A DNA stretch of 64,000 bases from Siphonodentalium dalli (taxonomy: Eukaryota > Mollusca > Scaphopoda > Gadilida > Siphonodentaliidae): positions 58,507,899-58,571,898 of the forward strand of contig CP136067.1 of NCBI GenBank assembly GCA_032622095.1, in the 5' to 3' direction. Both the position numbers and the translations under genes were made by a program. The notes under the pieces were generated by a model. The model had not been told where the DNA came from. It did no database searches and saw nothing but the letters and a program-made list of their open reading frames with translations. Positions 48,001 to 58,367 of this stretch are shown here, piece by piece. Each line of letters opens with the position of its first letter. Positions within the stretch are counted from its first letter, which is position 1.

Positions 48001-51000
48001 CGTCTACACATACCGTCGAGTTTATAGAATCCATCGTGAGACAGCTGCTAGGCGGATTGGATACAGGAGCGATAACTGCTTCTTCCCTCAATGACTTCGC
48101 CATCGGTTTGGGAGAAGATATTTGTGATCGGGGTGCTTCAGCAGACGATATGAGAAATTTGTTACATCACATCCTGTTAGACTTGCGTCAACATCGTCAG
48201 GCGTCTGCTTACTACAATAAAATCACTGAGACATTCTGCAGACGACTGTCAGCTGATACGAATGAGCTGGGCGTTATATGCAGCATACTTACCAAGATCG
48301 ATGCTAATATACTAGTTCAGTTTGTTCGTACCACACTCGAGAATATACTTACCGGAGTACAGCTGAAGAGAGCCGAGCAAAATAGAAAAGAAATTCTCTC
48401 TGATGTCAAGGATACAATAGAGACCAGGACGTTAGAAGTCGCCCGCCGTATCGTGGATAGTGTTGTGGAGAGGGTTGAAAAGAATGTTGTGGATAATTTG
48501 AACGAGAAGCCAAAAGACGTGTCGGACATACTGTGTAAGTCGCCCACGGTTGTCAATTTGATGAACCAATTCGTATGTAATAGGACAAGCGACTTTTTAA
48601 CCGAGACAGAGATAGCTGCCGACGATATTCGGGAAGCAGAAGTGGTGCCATCTTCTAAGATCCAGGAATTCGTTCTGATGACGTTACGTAATGCCGTATC
48701 TGATGCGCTATTCGAGAAGACAATCCCTGATGAAGTCAGTATCTCAGAGAATACACAGCCTTTAAATTTGTCACCAACTACATCCAGTCAGATACAGCAA
48801 TTCGTTCTTGAGAAACTTCAAGATAATATCGGAGAATTGCAGCTCCCCGAAACAAACCAAGCAGATGCAACAACAAGCGCCACGTTAAGACAACCATCTG
48901 ATGGTGGTCTATCAAGAACGGTATCCCATAGACTGTCAAATTATATGAACGAAATGTTGCATGACGTCATCAAGGATTATCAAGATTATGATACTATTTC
49001 ACAAGACGTAGATGGCAGGCGATCTGGTGCCATATCGCGTGTTATGTCGTCACAAATTGACAGATTCGTTCTGATGACTCTAGAAAGCGTTATACCGAAA
49101 CCATACTCGTCACCTGTTGGAACGAGGTCGTCTACAGAATGTATCGTAGAGAAACTGGTTAAGAAGTTGGAGGATGTGAAATCCGATTTAGACAACGAGA
49201 GCACACGACAGGCTACACGAGAAGTTATCCGTGGTGTTTGTAGTGATATGAGTGGCAGCGAATTTTCAAGCAATGCAGATCTTGATAAGTTTGTGGAATC
49301 GTTGGTGAATACTGCAATTAAAAAACTAAGTAGTGGCGAAATAAAACCAGAGGAATTCGAAACCACGGGAGAAGCTGAAGTGAATGGCACAACCCCCGTC
49401 GTGTCAGCTATCATAGCTGCAGCGGAGCAATCAAGGACAGATAATGCAATAATAGAAAAGGCGAGTGCGCTGGTCTCACTTGAGAATATCAGAGAGAAAG
49501 TGAAGAGTTCTAAAGAAAGTTTAGATGCTGTGAGGGCCATATGCAGCAGAGAATCCACAGAAGGCAGCGAACACTCAATGAATGACGGAGAGGTCAAAGA
49601 ACTCGTTGACTCGATAATAAATTCGGCCATCTCTAAACTAATGAGTGGCGAGTTGGCACCAAAAGACATAAAGAAGAGCAGTCAAGAAGTCGCCAAAGGT
49701 AGGAGCATGGACAAAGTGGCATCGGTGGCGTCTCACGTTCTTGCCGACGGCAGAAGCATGGATAAGATGAGATCATCGTTGTCACATGTTTTGACTGAGG
49801 AACGAGTCATTGAGAAGGTAGACTCTGTTATGTCAGCCATGATCATCGGTATATCATCAGGCGAGGAATCTATGACGTCATTGGAAGATGCTAAAGCAAT
49901 AATTTCTCTGAATAATGTTAGGAGTGGAGTGAAAGAAGGTGGACTACAAGAAAATGAACAAAAAGCCGTGAAGGAAGTTCTTTCCGGAGATTTGGCAAGG
50001 AAATTATCTGACACTGCTGATCTTGAGGCGTATGTGGTGCATTCGGTAGAGGAAGTTATCAAACGAATTAGCTCCAGGCAGATACCGAGTTCAACTATCA
50101 TTAAGGCCAAAGAGGCTATGGAATGTGATGATACCGAAGAGCATAAAGTGGTAGCGGTTGCTTCTGCTTTAGTTGAAACGCGCATTAACGTTCCGGCCGA
50201 TAGAGGCGTTCAGGATGAAGCTAACGTCGACCACGTGCAGTCGTGGATAAACACTGTTCCGACAGCTTCGCTTGGACTGGATGAGGTTAGGGACGTTATC
50301 ACAGCAACATTACGGCAAACAATAAGCAGCATCAAACAGGGAAAGATGAGCACAGACGCACTTTCTGTGTTGGCGGGTTCACTGCCAAGCCGCAGCCGAA
50401 CAGCTTTGAATAATCAAGATCCCACAGAACTGTCACACGAGCAAATGGATAAGTATGTTACGGGCGTTCTCGAGAAAGCGATACACGAGATTGACAAGAG
50501 AGGGGTTGATGCTAGTAATATTGACGAAGTCATTTGCAAACTGAACCAAGCGAGTGCTTATAGTGATGTTGGGGAGCAACGGGCACCATCATCGGTGAAT
50601 AGCTCTTCTTCGGTGTCCTCATCGAAGATTGGCGATCTCCTTGAAGGCATTCTTGGAAACATCGTAGATGTCTTGGAAAAATGCGAGGGATCCGATTGTC
50701 GACGTTGTGATGATCACGCGGATATTGGGCAATTTGCAAAGCAACAGAATAAGGCGACAAACAAAGGAAAAGACCAATCTGCTGATCCTTCAAAGGAAAC
50801 AATTCAGAAGGCTGGGTCAGGGAACGTTCAAGAACAAATAGAATCCGTATCAAGGAAGTCTTCAAGAATTTCAGATCTAAATATCTCGACCAATGCCGTT
50901 AAGTCATCTTCATTTGAGGAACCAAGATCAGGTTGTCATACAGAGAAGCGTTCCTCTTGTCACAACATAGAGAACCAGTTTAGAGGTACCAGTGTTAATA

Positions 51001-51425
51001 TGGCAAGGAATGCAATCTCCATACATATTCCTTCGGCTAATGGTCCAAAGAAAGAAGCCAACGTGAAGACAAAGAGTGTGCCACCACCGAAGCCAAAAAT
51101 AATCGCACCGTCGCCGCCCTCCAAGCCTAAGCCGGAAGCTCTGAAGCGAAGATCGTCTGGTGGACGAAACGTTCCAGTTCCCACTCCGCAACAGATCATC
51201 GCCAGAAAACAAAATGTGCATAAGAACAGCAAGGTCAACGGCGGCATGAAGCAAACTAAGAAAGATGCAACAGCGGTATCCAAGGTGATGCCGGAAGATA
51301 GACTTCATGAGAATACCAGTAACAAGGATGCATCTGTGTGCAGACGTGTTCCGGAAACGTTAGAAGTCAAGTCATTGTGCGGCACCTTTACGAGCAAAAT
51401 ACAGATCCGCGAGTATCACCCCTAA
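45091..51425 (+). CDS. FSIP2-like: FSIP2-like exon 12: giant terminal exon with helix array (residues 499-2609)
   Basis: A single uninterrupted frame from the acceptor TTTTGTTTCAG|ATGG to TAA at 51423-51425. It starts with GRAVHFDTKNMLIP and is followed to about residue 2362 by modules of 35-50 residues. Each module has an amphipathic helix of the form [hyd]xx[hyd][hyd]xx[hyd][hyd]xx[hyd][hyd], a Lys/Asp/Glu stretch such as 'sGei..e.l', and a second short helix. Examples are ASEIVKSVLNKVVQDI (784-), VESFVSDILKRIV (835-), LDKFVESLVNTAIKKL (1896-), VKELVDSIINSAISKL (2000-) and IGDLLEGILGNIVDVL (2345-). Five modules at 943-1169 are near-copies beginning STVxADNxV. Residues 2363-2374 form a Cys/His cluster (C, C, C, H), 2495-2530 are Pro/Lys-rich (PPPKPK, PSPPSKPKP), and the C-terminus is basic. 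The matching helices suggest docking of PKA RII or R2D2-type proteins, which is inference. No transmembrane or signal segment is present. The reverse-strand ORFs inside it are shadows. Confidence 0.93.
46422..47100 (+). repeat. Five in-frame ~45-codon repeats inside exon 12
   Basis: Five consecutive coding units encode residues about 943-1169. Each opens with S-T-V-(I/V)-A-D-(N/D) and is followed by an amphipathic helix, an acidic segment (KSxMDxEEM-type) and, in the middle copies, a K-S-S spacer. Unit starts are near 46425, 46560, 46707, 46836 and 46977. The copies are more alike than any other modules of the array, which suggests the latest local expansion by unequal exchange. All units keep the frame, so the protein is tolerant of module number. 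Confidence 0.75.
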
Positions 51426-51546
51426 CACGGAGACGACTCAAACCAAACCAATACTGAATTTAGAAAGGAAATTCTCCCATCAAATCATCCCATAACGAAA
51501 AGTGAAGTGACAATTTAAAATAACCAAAGAACATATCAGATTCAAT

Positions 51547-51552
51547 ATTAAA
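51547..51552 (+). terminator. Possible poly(A) signal of the FSIP2-like gene (ATTAAA)
   Basis: ATTAAA lies about 120 nt after the stop codon in an A/T-rich stretch. A canonical AATAAA appears only at 51988-51993, inside a dispersed repeat. Either could be used, and the sequence does not decide between them. Confidence 0.3.
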
Positions 51553-52049
51553 TACAAAAATGAGTTTCGAAGAATTTATTTTAAAATATATGTACAGTTA
51601 TTCTGCCAAAAACAAACTAAAGACGTATGTACACAACGTGTTGGTTATTAATCCTTTCTATACTAAATGCCATTGGCAGCCACTGAGTCGGTCACTTCGT
51701 TGACTGGGATACCCAGGATCTCAACACTTTAGCCCAATAGTCGGGACGTCGTAGTGTTAGGTGGGTAGTTCGTTTAGATCCAATAACAACAAATCAACGT
51801 ACATCATGTTATAAATTCCGAAATCGCTGTCATAATGTTAACCCTTTCTATATAAACTAAATGCTCACTGGGAGTAGTTGCCTTATCTGCACAGTTCTAT
51901 GCAATGAAAAGGAATTCTCCCGAACTTGAATAATCTATTCATCGTGATGTCGTCTGCTTAACTTTACTGAACATCCCTAAGATGAATAATAAACCATTCA
52001 AATGTATAGTTTTATAACTGAATAGGAGAATCCAATCAGTAAGTAAAGG

Positions 52050-52480
52050 TTAAAGGTAATCAATCCGATTCGATGGTCCCCATATCAGATTCAACAACAA
52101 CATTTTTTGAAATTCCACTTCAGTTATCAGAATCGAATAATAAAGCTAACCACAGTCAACTATAGTATAAAATTTCCCAAAACGTGTTATTTGTCAATAT
52201 TTTGTTCAACGAAATTTGGCCGGATTGTATAATATCTAACACCCTAAGTCACTTGATTGTAATGTTATCCATCTTCATCCGCAATATGGTACGATCCTGT
52301 CGGCTTGTCGAATATTTGCCAGGCCGCCAAAAATTACATATCTTTGGAAATAACAAATGTCAAAATCGATATCTGATCACTCTGAGCTTTGATTCAGTCG
52401 AATCAAATATTTTTTTAACCCCCGAAGCCAAAGAAATAGTAATTTGGGAGTGTTCATTCGGATTATGCATCTTTAAGGGT
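52050..52480. mobile_element. MITE family A, intergenic copy (forward)
   Basis: Starts AAAGGTAATCAATCCGATTC and ends TTCGGATTATGCATCTTTAA, an imperfect inverted terminus. Internal markers AAATCGATATCTGATCACTC and CATCTTCATCCGCAATATGG match the other copies. Confidence 0.7.
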
Positions 52481-52804
52481 GGTCGGTTTGATAGATGTTG
52501 AGTGCCGTTTAATTCGTGCTTCTGAGATCCTATGTACTCAACTCAAAGGAAGCATGCTAATTTGTCCAATTCATCGCCAATGTATGCCACAACCCATACA
52601 TTGCATGGCTGCTAGCTTTTGTTTTTCTCAGATTGACCTGCAACAATGAAGTTTTGACACTCGGCTTTTCCTTATAATAATAATTGTCGTGTTTCGATGG
52701 TATAAACATAGTGGAGGTGTTGGCATTATTTATTTTGGGCAAGGATGTAACTAAATAATAAACAATACATATATTATATAGCCATGTTGCTCACTCTTAA
52801 GAAG

Positions 52805-53228
52805 AATGATTAAAGATCCATTATCCGATCAAACACCCCTAAATTACTATTTCATTGGCTTCGGGGATAACAAATATTTGATTCGAGTCGAGGAACGCAC
52901 TCATCAAAGCTCAGAGTGATCAGATATCGATTTTTGAAATCTGTTATGTCTCAAGATATGTGGTTTTTCCGCCTGGAAAATATTCGTCAAACCGACCAAA
53001 TTGCGGATAAAGATGGATAACTCTAAATCAAGTGGCTTTTTGTTGATAATAAGGCCATATATCGCTGAACAACATGTTGCTAAATAACATGTTCTGGGAA
53101 ATGTTAGCATTACTTTGTTGTAATTAATCGATTCGGATAACTAAAGCGTATTTTAAGGACATGTTGTTGTTGTTTTAACTTGATGATATAGGGGACCGTC
53201 TGATCGGAATGAGTACCTTTAATCAAAA
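52805..53228. mobile_element. MITE family A, intergenic copy (reverse)
   Basis: Reverse-oriented copy with TTAAAGATCCATTATCCGAT at the left, and GATCGGAATGAGTACCTTTAA at the right reading as the family start in reverse. The right terminus overlaps the 30 bp tandem repeat at 53209-53290. Confidence 0.7.
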
Positions 53229-53290
53229 TCGCGGATTGAGTACCTTTAATCAAAATCGCGGATTGAGTGCCTTTAATCACAATCGCAGTC
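53209..53290. repeat. Three tandem 30 bp units at a MITE terminus
   Basis: The unit TGAGTACCTTTAATCAAAAT followed by CGCGGAT is repeated three times with few changes. It looks like amplification of the end of the family A MITE. Confidence 0.85.
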
Positions 53291-54277
53291 CACACTGACC
53301 CTGTTAAGGCCTCTGTTGATTGATTGAACATATGAAATAAACTTGGTCAAGATGAACTACGTGAATCACGTGGTCTCACAAGTTGAAATATTAATGTCGG
53401 ATTTTGAAAAAACAAAACTAGCACAGGGTGGGGGTCATGACATAAATCCAGGATACAGTGATAAGCCAAGGTACGGCAAACGGATATATAGTTTTCGATG
53501 CTCACGTTTCGTGCCATATATGCAAAATAAACACGACACGGTATAATTTTATCGCGACTTGCATATGAACATTGTATTCCAAACATATTGGTATGCCGCT
53601 TGTCCGAAATAACCGGTACATATATATAGTATAACAAATTAAGATACAAAAATCAAATTTAAGCATTTAATGGTATAAATCCAACAAACGGATAATCACC
53701 AAATGTAACAAACAGACAGTAACATTGTGTGAACAAAATTGATCTGAATAAAAAATAATTAAAGGGTTTTGTGCTGAAAGAGAAATATATGCATTTGATG
53801 ACGAAACATGGACAGGTACATTTTGTTTTTGGTTAATTACTGGATGATAATAATGTATTGTGTGCTAAATACTGATTATCAAAGAAACAACTGATGTCAA
53901 GATCTTAATTTTAAAATAAAAATATAGTGTACCATTTCCTGGCAACTTAGCAAAGTGTCCAATTGAGAAATCCTTCCATTTCATACTAAATGTACCCTCG
54001 GACAAAAACCAAATCCCAACTTTTTGAGAAATTCCATTTACACACACACACACCTATTTTGTCAGAAAAATTCAACCAAAAGTCAAATGTCCTCCAATAT
54101 TCGCCATGATTTGAAGGAGGGCGGGGTAGTGCACCTCCATTGTTTCCAGGTCCTGTTAGCGACGAGGAACCCGTATGAAAGGTATGTTAATGAAGCGATG
54201 TTATCTTCTTAGAGTTGTCTGCTTACAGGATGGCCGCCAATATGGTCGTCAAAAGAATCGACCGGTCATGCATAGTG

Positions 54278-54283
54278 TTTATT
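54278..54283 (-). terminator. Poly(A) signal (AATAAA) for the reverse-strand membrane-protein gene
   Basis: TTTATT on the + strand reads AATAAA on the - strand, about 155 nt after the TGA at 54438. The distance suits a short 3' UTR. A weaker ATTAAA is at 54424-54419 but is probably too close to the stop. Confidence 0.4.
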
Positions 54284-54437
54284 ATATCTGATCCCGATAA
54301 ATTTTAATGATATTAATCTTAAATTGAAATCCCCACTCAGAGATAACCGTAACTAGTTAAAATTTTCACCCATAGCTTAGGTATATGACTGAATGGTTAT
54401 TTAGCAATGTAACTAACGTTTAATTATTGTATTAAAT

Positions 54438-54805
54438 TCAAGATTCCTGTGGAAATATAGTGTCGTATGTGCTTGAATCTGGTCTGTCGTGTCGAGTAAT
54501 CCCGTCGATCAAAACGTCATATGGCGGGAACTCATTGTAACCGTCATAACCGATCTCCGTACACGCTGGGAGAGACACGAGATGGCCATATGCGTGTCTC
54601 AGGTACTGGAAATCTTCCTCTCTGCATTGAATTCGATCGCTGTGTGAATTAAGACGATCGTACGGTACTTCGTCTCGGTCCAAAACAAAATAGCACAAGC
54701 TTCGTGACAAAGAAGCATTGGAGTCGATGTTTCCAGATGTATTAGAATTAAGCGTAGAGACAGACGTGAAGGAACTATCGACGTCAGACCACGTGTGGTT
54801 GGTGA
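54438..54805 (-). CDS. Membrane-protein gene: terminal cytoplasmic-tail exon with YxxL/I motifs
   Basis: On the reverse strand the acceptor is CTTCTCATTTCAG|TCACC, and 368 nt run in frame to TGA. The exon encodes a Ser/Thr-rich start (VTNHTWSDVDSSFTSVSTLN), a middle with VPYDRLNSH and HAYGHLVSL, and an end with PPYDVLIDG and STYDTIFPQES. Four tyrosines sit in YxxL/I contexts (YDRL, YGHL, YDVL, YDTI). Such motifs are used for SH2-domain docking after phosphorylation or for AP-2-mediated endocytosis. The spacing between neighbouring motifs is wider than in a classical ITAM. The tail resembles those of invertebrate cell-surface receptors in general style only, and I do not recognise the family. 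Confidence 0.75.
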
Positions 54806-55068
54806 CTGAAATGAGAAGATCTCAATATAAGCCGTATCCCTTTCGCTCCTGAGTGTAATATCAGAATCAGTTCTTAAAATGATGCATTGTATAATGGTCT
54901 ATTATTTGTTAGGATGTTAAATTTGAGTCTAAGATGCCACTTAACACTCTATAGCTCCAGTCATAAAAACCATAAGAAGTTTACGAACTTCTATGTACAA
55001 GACGTAATCAAATTAATGACGGATAGTGGATTGGTAATCAATGGACAACGAGTGGCACACACCATGTA

Positions 55069-55331
55069 AAATTATGTTGATACGGAGCGTGACATCAAGC
55101 CACTCACTGACTATACAATAAATTGAATGAGTATCTGGGAATATTATGCATATATTATAACATTTATTTGATACATTTGCCTGAAAACTGTACAAAAATA
55201 TATATTTTTGCATTCCGGCTTATTTCCCATCTGTAACATTACTTCACACTCAGCAAACAGTCAAATAATAGATATATGGTCACCTTTTCTGCGTGACCAA
55301 AAACAACATTTGAGTACAGTCTCCCTTTAAG
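55069..55331. mobile_element. Truncated copy of the AGGGGTACTGTACGCC MITE
   Basis: Matches about 38970-39272: CAAGCCACTCACTGACTA, ATTTATTTGATACATTTG, TTTTTGCATTCCGGCTTA, and the end AGTACAGTCTCCCTTTAA. The left half is missing. It lies in an intron of the reverse-strand membrane-protein gene. Confidence 0.65.
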
Positions 55332-55710
55332 CAAAGACATGCAGGGTGAGAATCATCATTACCCCTGTATATGTAGTTGTAGGAATGTTCATGATATATA
55401 TGGCGAACGCGAAACGGAAAATAAGACCAGTAGCCCGTTAATGCTGTAGCCCTTTAACCCTTTCTTTACTAACTACCTATCCCTTATGAAATATTCAGAT
55501 AATAAGTTCTACCATTCTACCTACCATTGGTCGTTTGTGGAATTTGTTATCTAAACATTTACGACCAATGAAAAGGAATCCTTCCGCACTTGTATTATTA
55601 TTGATATCCAGGTGAATAATAGACCTTTCCAATGTATACGTTTATAAATGGTTGGGAGAATCCATTTAGTGAAAAAAGTTTAATAACGTTTAAAACGTAA
55701 ACCGAGACGT

Positions 55711-56336
55711 TCATGTTTGTATATAATTATAGGGCCATGCACGATGTTTGTATATAATTATAGGGCCATGCACGATGAAGATGTATATAATTATAGGGCC
55801 ATGCACGATGAAGATGTATATAATTATAGGGCCATGCACGATGAAGATGTATATACTTATAGGGCCATGCACGATGAAGCATGTTTGTATATAATTATAG
55901 GGCCATGCACGATGAAGATGTATATAATTATAGGGCCATGCACGATGAAGCATGTTTGTATATAATTATAGGGCCATGCACGATGAGGCATGTTTGTATA
56001 TAATTATAGGGCCATGCACGATGAAGCATGTGTGTATATAAGTATAGGGCCATGCACGATGAAGATGTTTGTATATAATTATAGGGCCATGCACGATGAA
56101 GATGTTTGTATATAATTATAGGGCCATGCACGATGAAGATGTTTGTATATAATTATAGGGCCATGCACGATGAAGCATGTTTGTATATAATTATAGGGCC
56201 ATGCACGATGAACATGTTTGTATATAATTATAGGGCCATGCACGATGAAGCATGTTTGTATATAATTATAGGGCCATGCACGATGAAGCATGTTTGTATA
56301 TAATTATAGGGCCATGCACGATGAAGATGCAACTGC
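55711..56336. repeat. Variable minisatellite, 17 copies of a 31-39 bp unit
   Basis: The core TATAATTATAGGGCCATGCA, continuing CGATG, is separated by alternative linkers (AAGATGTA, AAGATGTTTG, AAGCATGTTTG, AGGCATGTTTG). This makes unit lengths of about 31-33, 36 and 38-39 bp in an irregular order. Each unit holds a self-complementary TATAATTATA. The open frames on both strands across it are by-products. It sits in an intron of the membrane-protein gene. Confidence 0.95.
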
Positions 56337-56420
56337 GTGGAGAGTGAAATGCGAGGTTCTATATAGACTAAAAAATAAACTGAACGGGTTCAATTAAATT
56401 ACACATATAGAGCGCGACCA

Positions 56421-56871
56421 GGTTACACTGGTGTAAATGTTTTCCATAGGCCTCAGTGCTAACGTTTTAGCGTATAGTGTTGGCAATATAAGTGTTGGGT
56501 CCAAAATTTTCTTAAAATCTGAAAAATTTACATTTTGGGAAACTTTTTACACAAAAAAATCATGTCTGTCTAGCAGGGAATTCGCCCTTAAATCTTATGT
56601 TTTCGTAACTAGTGTCAGAACCGCATAAAAAAATACAGTCATATTTTAGACCACACCAAAAAATTCAAACTTCACTACAAAGGGTTAATTCCTGTGCCAA
56701 TGGTTATTTTACCTATGGGAAATCACAGGGAAGAGGTGTGATGATTTTTTTATGTGAAAAGCACACAAGGCTATTGACCAATCAGGGCCCAGTGTCTATT
56801 TTATTCTCTCCTATATATTCCTCCCGCACCCGCTAGATGTCACTCGGAACCTTATTTACACCAGTGTAACC
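56421..56871. mobile_element. 451 bp MITE with ACCA duplication
   Basis: The termini GGTTACACTGGTGTAAAT and ATTTACACCAGTGTAACC are inverted, with ACCA immediately outside each (56417-56420 and 56872-56875). A 4 bp duplication is used by several DNA transposon superfamilies, so the class is open. The interior is non-coding. The motif CATAGGCCTCAGTGCTAACG near its left end has an inverted relative near 61655. Confidence 0.72.
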
Positions 56872-57125
56872 ACCAGGGCCACTGCTTCATCCGGCTATCA
56901 GTCGTTAATCCATAATGCACAGGATGCACATTTTGGAGTTTCTTATCCAGACTACCATATCAAAATATATCTCTATCCTCGATGCGTACAATTTTATACA
57001 CGAAAGATTTCTGGTAATGCCCATTATTATGCTGATAAAGCATACTACAATTGTCTTAAAACTTACTAAATTATTAACTTGATATATCAGTCTATACATA
57101 GACCTGTTTGGCTCTCTACACTTAC

Positions 57126-57247
57126 CGGGGTGAGTTTGAGCAAATATGGCGGCTTCTGGGACGATAGGGTTGATCGATTCTGAACTCCGAATCACTCTTT
57201 GTGTCTTACTTTTGAGACACGATCCGGGTTTAAGATAATCCCAAATT
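57126..57247 (-). CDS. Membrane-protein gene: juxtamembrane cytoplasmic exon
   Basis: On the reverse strand the acceptor is TATAGTTGCAG|AATTTG and the donor CACCCCG|GTAAGT. The 122 nt match phase 2 on entry and phase 1 on exit. The peptide starts IWDYLKPGSCLKSKTQRVIR and continues SSESINPIVPEAAIFAQTHP. It continues the cytoplasmic tail after the transmembrane exon. No catalytic domain is visible. The agreement of phase with both neighbours is the main evidence that it is real. Confidence 0.7.
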
Positions 57248-57597
57248 CTGCAACTATAAAGAAAGAAAAGGTCGCAAGTTTCGGAGCGTTGTAGAGGCGC
57301 GCGATGGTTGATGGTATTCAGTGCATGTCATAAATAAATCTTTGTTGAATTGACTCGTTTTGGCCACCTTTAAATGCATCACAGAAGCATCGACTTTATA
57401 TGTGCTTAGATCACAATCCCAGGCGGGCCAGCGCACGGATTGTGTGTCGTGGTCAACAAGCGCATTTTCCAGTTAGAATTCCAATATGTGCTGTAATTAT
57501 GCTCTATTATAATTAAGTCGGTCTTACAGTTTGCTAATAGTTCACCACCAGAATAAATATCGTCTTCAACTCTATTCTGGTAAAGAACTTTTCTTAT

Positions 57598-58185
57598 CAC
57601 CCCGTGTACGTGCTATCGCCAAACCCGAGGGCATCACCAAACCAGACCATGCGGTTTTGATAAATAAACATATATCTTCCCTCAGATGAATCTATATATC
57701 TCCCAGTTAAATGGTGATATCCACTATTCAAAACATAATTTCGCAAAGCGGAATGTCCCTCAATGGGATAGCGACCATAGCTTGCTCTAACCCCGATAAA
57801 TTTAATAGAAATTCCGGCTCATTTCCGATTTTATCATAAACAGTAGACACTTTCTGACGTTAGGTAGTTTGTTTGAAACATAATTATCAGCCACATATGG
57901 CGGATAAAGCGTGTATAAATAGAACAATATATGTTTAATTAACAATACAATTGTCTAGCCTGCAGAGCGGTTCGCAAAAATACTATCTGCGTCCAAGAGT
58001 GGGTACCCATCATAATTTCGGGTATTAAAGCAGCAGATCGATCCTGCGATGAGATTTCGCCAAACCAAATCTGGGATGTCAAAGATGTGAATGATATACT
58101 TCACATTTTGACCGTTTCTGCTTGGAAATATGCCAGTTATCATTCGGACAGGCCGACACATGGATCATCTTTAGGGTGGCCCCGG
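57598..58185. mobile_element. Fragment of the CAC-ended element, reverse copy
   Basis: The end CACCCCGTGTACGTGCTATC and the following sequence match 37778 back to about 36830 of the element at 35814-37778 (GGACAGGCCGACACATGGAT, TTGACCGTTTCTGCTTGGAA). It contains only one 413 bp unit and lacks the other terminus. It lies in the intron between the transmembrane and juxtamembrane exons. Confidence 0.7.
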
Positions 58186-58278
58186 TTGCATGTGCAAGGG
58201 TGAAAACGTGTATGTTTGTTTGTGTTTTATGTTCTAATGTCATATTAATAGTATAGGTTATTCTGTGCTATTCGACAT

Positions 58279-58367
58279 TATAGGCCCGGAACTGTACAAC
58301 GAATGGAAACATTAAATGATTTACACTTATTTAATGTTTCCATTCGTTGTACAATTCCGGGCCTATA
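58279..58367. mobile_element. Near-perfect 89 bp palindrome (hairpin MITE)
   Basis: Arms of about 39 bp, TATAGGCCCGGAACTGTACA... and ...TGTACAATTCCGGGCCTATA, pair around an 11 bp loop with a single mismatch. This level of pairing implies a young insertion or selection for the hairpin. The class cannot be told without target-site comparison. Confidence 0.8.

Larger units (their letters stand above)
916..51425 (+). other. FSIP2-like: FSIP2-like gene, whole span (12 coding exons)
   Basis: This is the extent of a split gene assembled by eye. The exons are 916-1095, 7295-7552, 8687-8886, 11465-11606, 16870-16980, 18679-18826, 20184-20306, 29205-29315, 31224-31300, 32575-32661, 44267-44324 and 45091-51425. 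Every junction has AG acceptor and GT donor dinucleotides, and the phases (0,0,2,0,0,1,1,1,0,0,1) match all along. The coding lengths sum to 7,827 nt, exactly 2,609 codons before TAA. Homology to FSIP2, a sperm-tail fibrous-sheath scaffold that interacts with AKAP4 in mammals, rests on the exon 2 motif, the coiled-coil rod and the repetitive giant exon. Vertebrate FSIP2 is much longer. Skipped or alternative exons, most likely in the 11.6 kb intron 10, cannot be excluded. The gene end 5' of the ATG is not defined. Confidence 0.85.
51426..54277. other. Intergenic region between the convergent genes
   Basis: Holds the 3' flank of the FSIP2-like gene, a dispersed-repeat copy (51840-52045), two family A MITEs (52050-52480 and 52805-53228), a 30 bp tandem repeat (53209-53290) and an AT-rich stretch (53300-54277). 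No gene is supported. Confidence 0.5.

Noticed and set aside
48986-49669. 227-codon antisense ORF, rich in Ser and Leu, inside exon 12
   Set aside because: It is the shadow of the sense frame: codons of a Glu/Lys/Ser-rich protein read in reverse lack stops. It has no domain and no splice support.
55711-56303. Frames with HRAWPYNYIQT or YNYRAMHDE repeats
   Set aside because: By-products of the 31-39 bp minisatellite; unit length variation shifts the frame, so no continuous protein exists.
55711-56336. Regular repeats with variable linkers, reminiscent of a CRISPR array
   Set aside because: The linkers are short variants of one sequence and not unique spacers, and the genome is eukaryotic.
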